The notes under the pieces were generated by a model. It saw nothing but the letters and a program-made list of their open reading frames with translations. It was not told where the DNA came from and did not search any database. Of a stretch of DNA of 64,000 bases, positions 63,606-64,000 are shown in pieces. Location of the stretch: positions 1 through 64,000 of the forward strand of contig NZ_AXWO01000003.1 in the NCBI RefSeq assembly GCF_000482705.1, written 5' to 3'. The DNA is from Glycomyces arizonensis DSM 44726 (GTDB taxonomy: Bacteria; Actinomycetota; Actinomycetes; Mycobacteriales; Micromonosporaceae). The first letter of the stretch is position 1. The number at the start of each line of letters is the position of its first letter. Both the position numbers and the translations under genes were made by a program.

Positions 63606-64000
63606 CTACGGCGTGCCGGTGGCATCCATCCTCTCGCGGGCGCGTGCGTTGAACTCGTCGGTGGAGTTCAGGTGCGGGAAGGGCTCGTCGGGGACGGGCA
63701 GGCCCAGCGCCTCGCACAGCGGGCCCCAGCCCGCCCCGGTGTGGAACTCGACGAGCCGCTCGGCGGGGACGGTCGCGCGGACTCGCTCGTGGTACCGGTC
63801 GTACGCCGCCTCGACGGCCGCCGCGTCGTCCATCGCGGCGTCCCCGAAGACGCGGGCCCACAGGCCGTGGACCATCGCGACCCACCGGTCGCCGCCGGGG
63901 GTGTCCAGGTGGTCGAACCGGTTGAGGATGGTGTTGTTCATGCTGGTCCACCACGTGTCGAAGCTGTCTCTTCTGGACAGCACGACGACGGCGTCCGGGT
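63606..64000 (-). CDS. Sulfotransferase-family protein, C-terminal part (5' end off the window)
   Basis: The reading frame is open through the right edge, so the N-terminal PAPS-binding region is missing from the window. The visible segment, PDAVVVLSRRDSFDTWW at the edge and VRATVPAERLVEFHTGAGWGPLCEALGLPVPDEPFPHLNSTDEF further on, matches the back half of actinobacterial sulfotransferase-like proteins. ATGs inside it are not its true start. Confidence 0.75.
   Translation of the reverse strand, partial: PDAVVVLSRRDSFDTWWTSMNNTILNRFDHLDTPGGDRWVAMVHGLWARVFGDAAMDDAAAVEAAYDRYHERVRATVPAERLVEFHTGAGWGPLCEALGLPVPDEPFPHLNSTDEFNARARERMDATGTP

Overview
The window is high-GC DNA with strong G/C bias at third codon positions, GTG and TTG starts, and typical actinobacterial families (DUF5753/DUF397 regulator pair, paired ClpP1/ClpP2, a DUF6907-like protein). 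It comes from a filamentous-type actinobacterium; I cannot name the genus from sequence alone. It has two parts: an accessory island of about 40.4 kb (about 1932-42356) and ordinary chromosome (about 42357-64000), with a pile of insertion sequences at the left edge.

Island borders. An intact tRNA-Gly(UCC) gene (42358-42428, minus strand) lies at the right end. A displaced copy of its 3' half lies at 1886-1931. By hand the repeat is 46 bp identical, inside a 91-nt ungapped match with 84 identities. This is the signature of site-specific integration at a tRNA 3' end, but no integrase gene is visible. Left of the junction are an ISL3 end (1-438) and a complete IS256-family element (about 439-1838). 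A complete IS701-family element with CTAG flanks (1964-3390) sits just inside the island.

Island cargo is almost entirely anti-phage type genes. The left block (4237-21714) is methyltransferase, a 2092-residue kinase-helicase-DUF1998-nuclease fusion, a SNF2 helicase (DrmD-like) and a second, paralogous methyltransferase (DrmMI-like). The last three are start/stop overlapped. The centre holds an XRE/DUF397 regulator pair, three small coupled unknown genes, a three-gene ABC-3C system on the minus strand, a DUF6907-like gene and an OLD-family nuclease. The right block (30313-41853) is a dedicated sigma-70 factor coupled to DrmA, then DrmB, an SF1-like ATPase, an HTH/methylase/TRD protein with a substituted catalytic motif, and a UvrD-type helicase with a RelE-like front end. 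Together the left and right blocks hold a split class 1 DISARM set lacking the PLD protein DrmC, elaborated with a kinase fusion, a second methylase and a sigma factor. I regard this kinase/sigma-controlled DISARM-like assembly as the most likely undescribed system here.

Chromosomal part. It carries a HAD phosphatase, a ThuA-like protein, trigger factor, a secreted protein coupled to a complete branched-chain amino-acid-type ABC importer (SBP-LivH-LivM-LivG-LivF), clpP1-clpP2-clpX with a ClgR-like site, etfB-etfA, bioY, an XRE-type regulator, a cysteine desulfurase-MnmA pair for tRNA 2-thiouridine, a MetE-like protein and a truncated sulfotransferase-like gene at the right edge. These look vertically inherited and functional.
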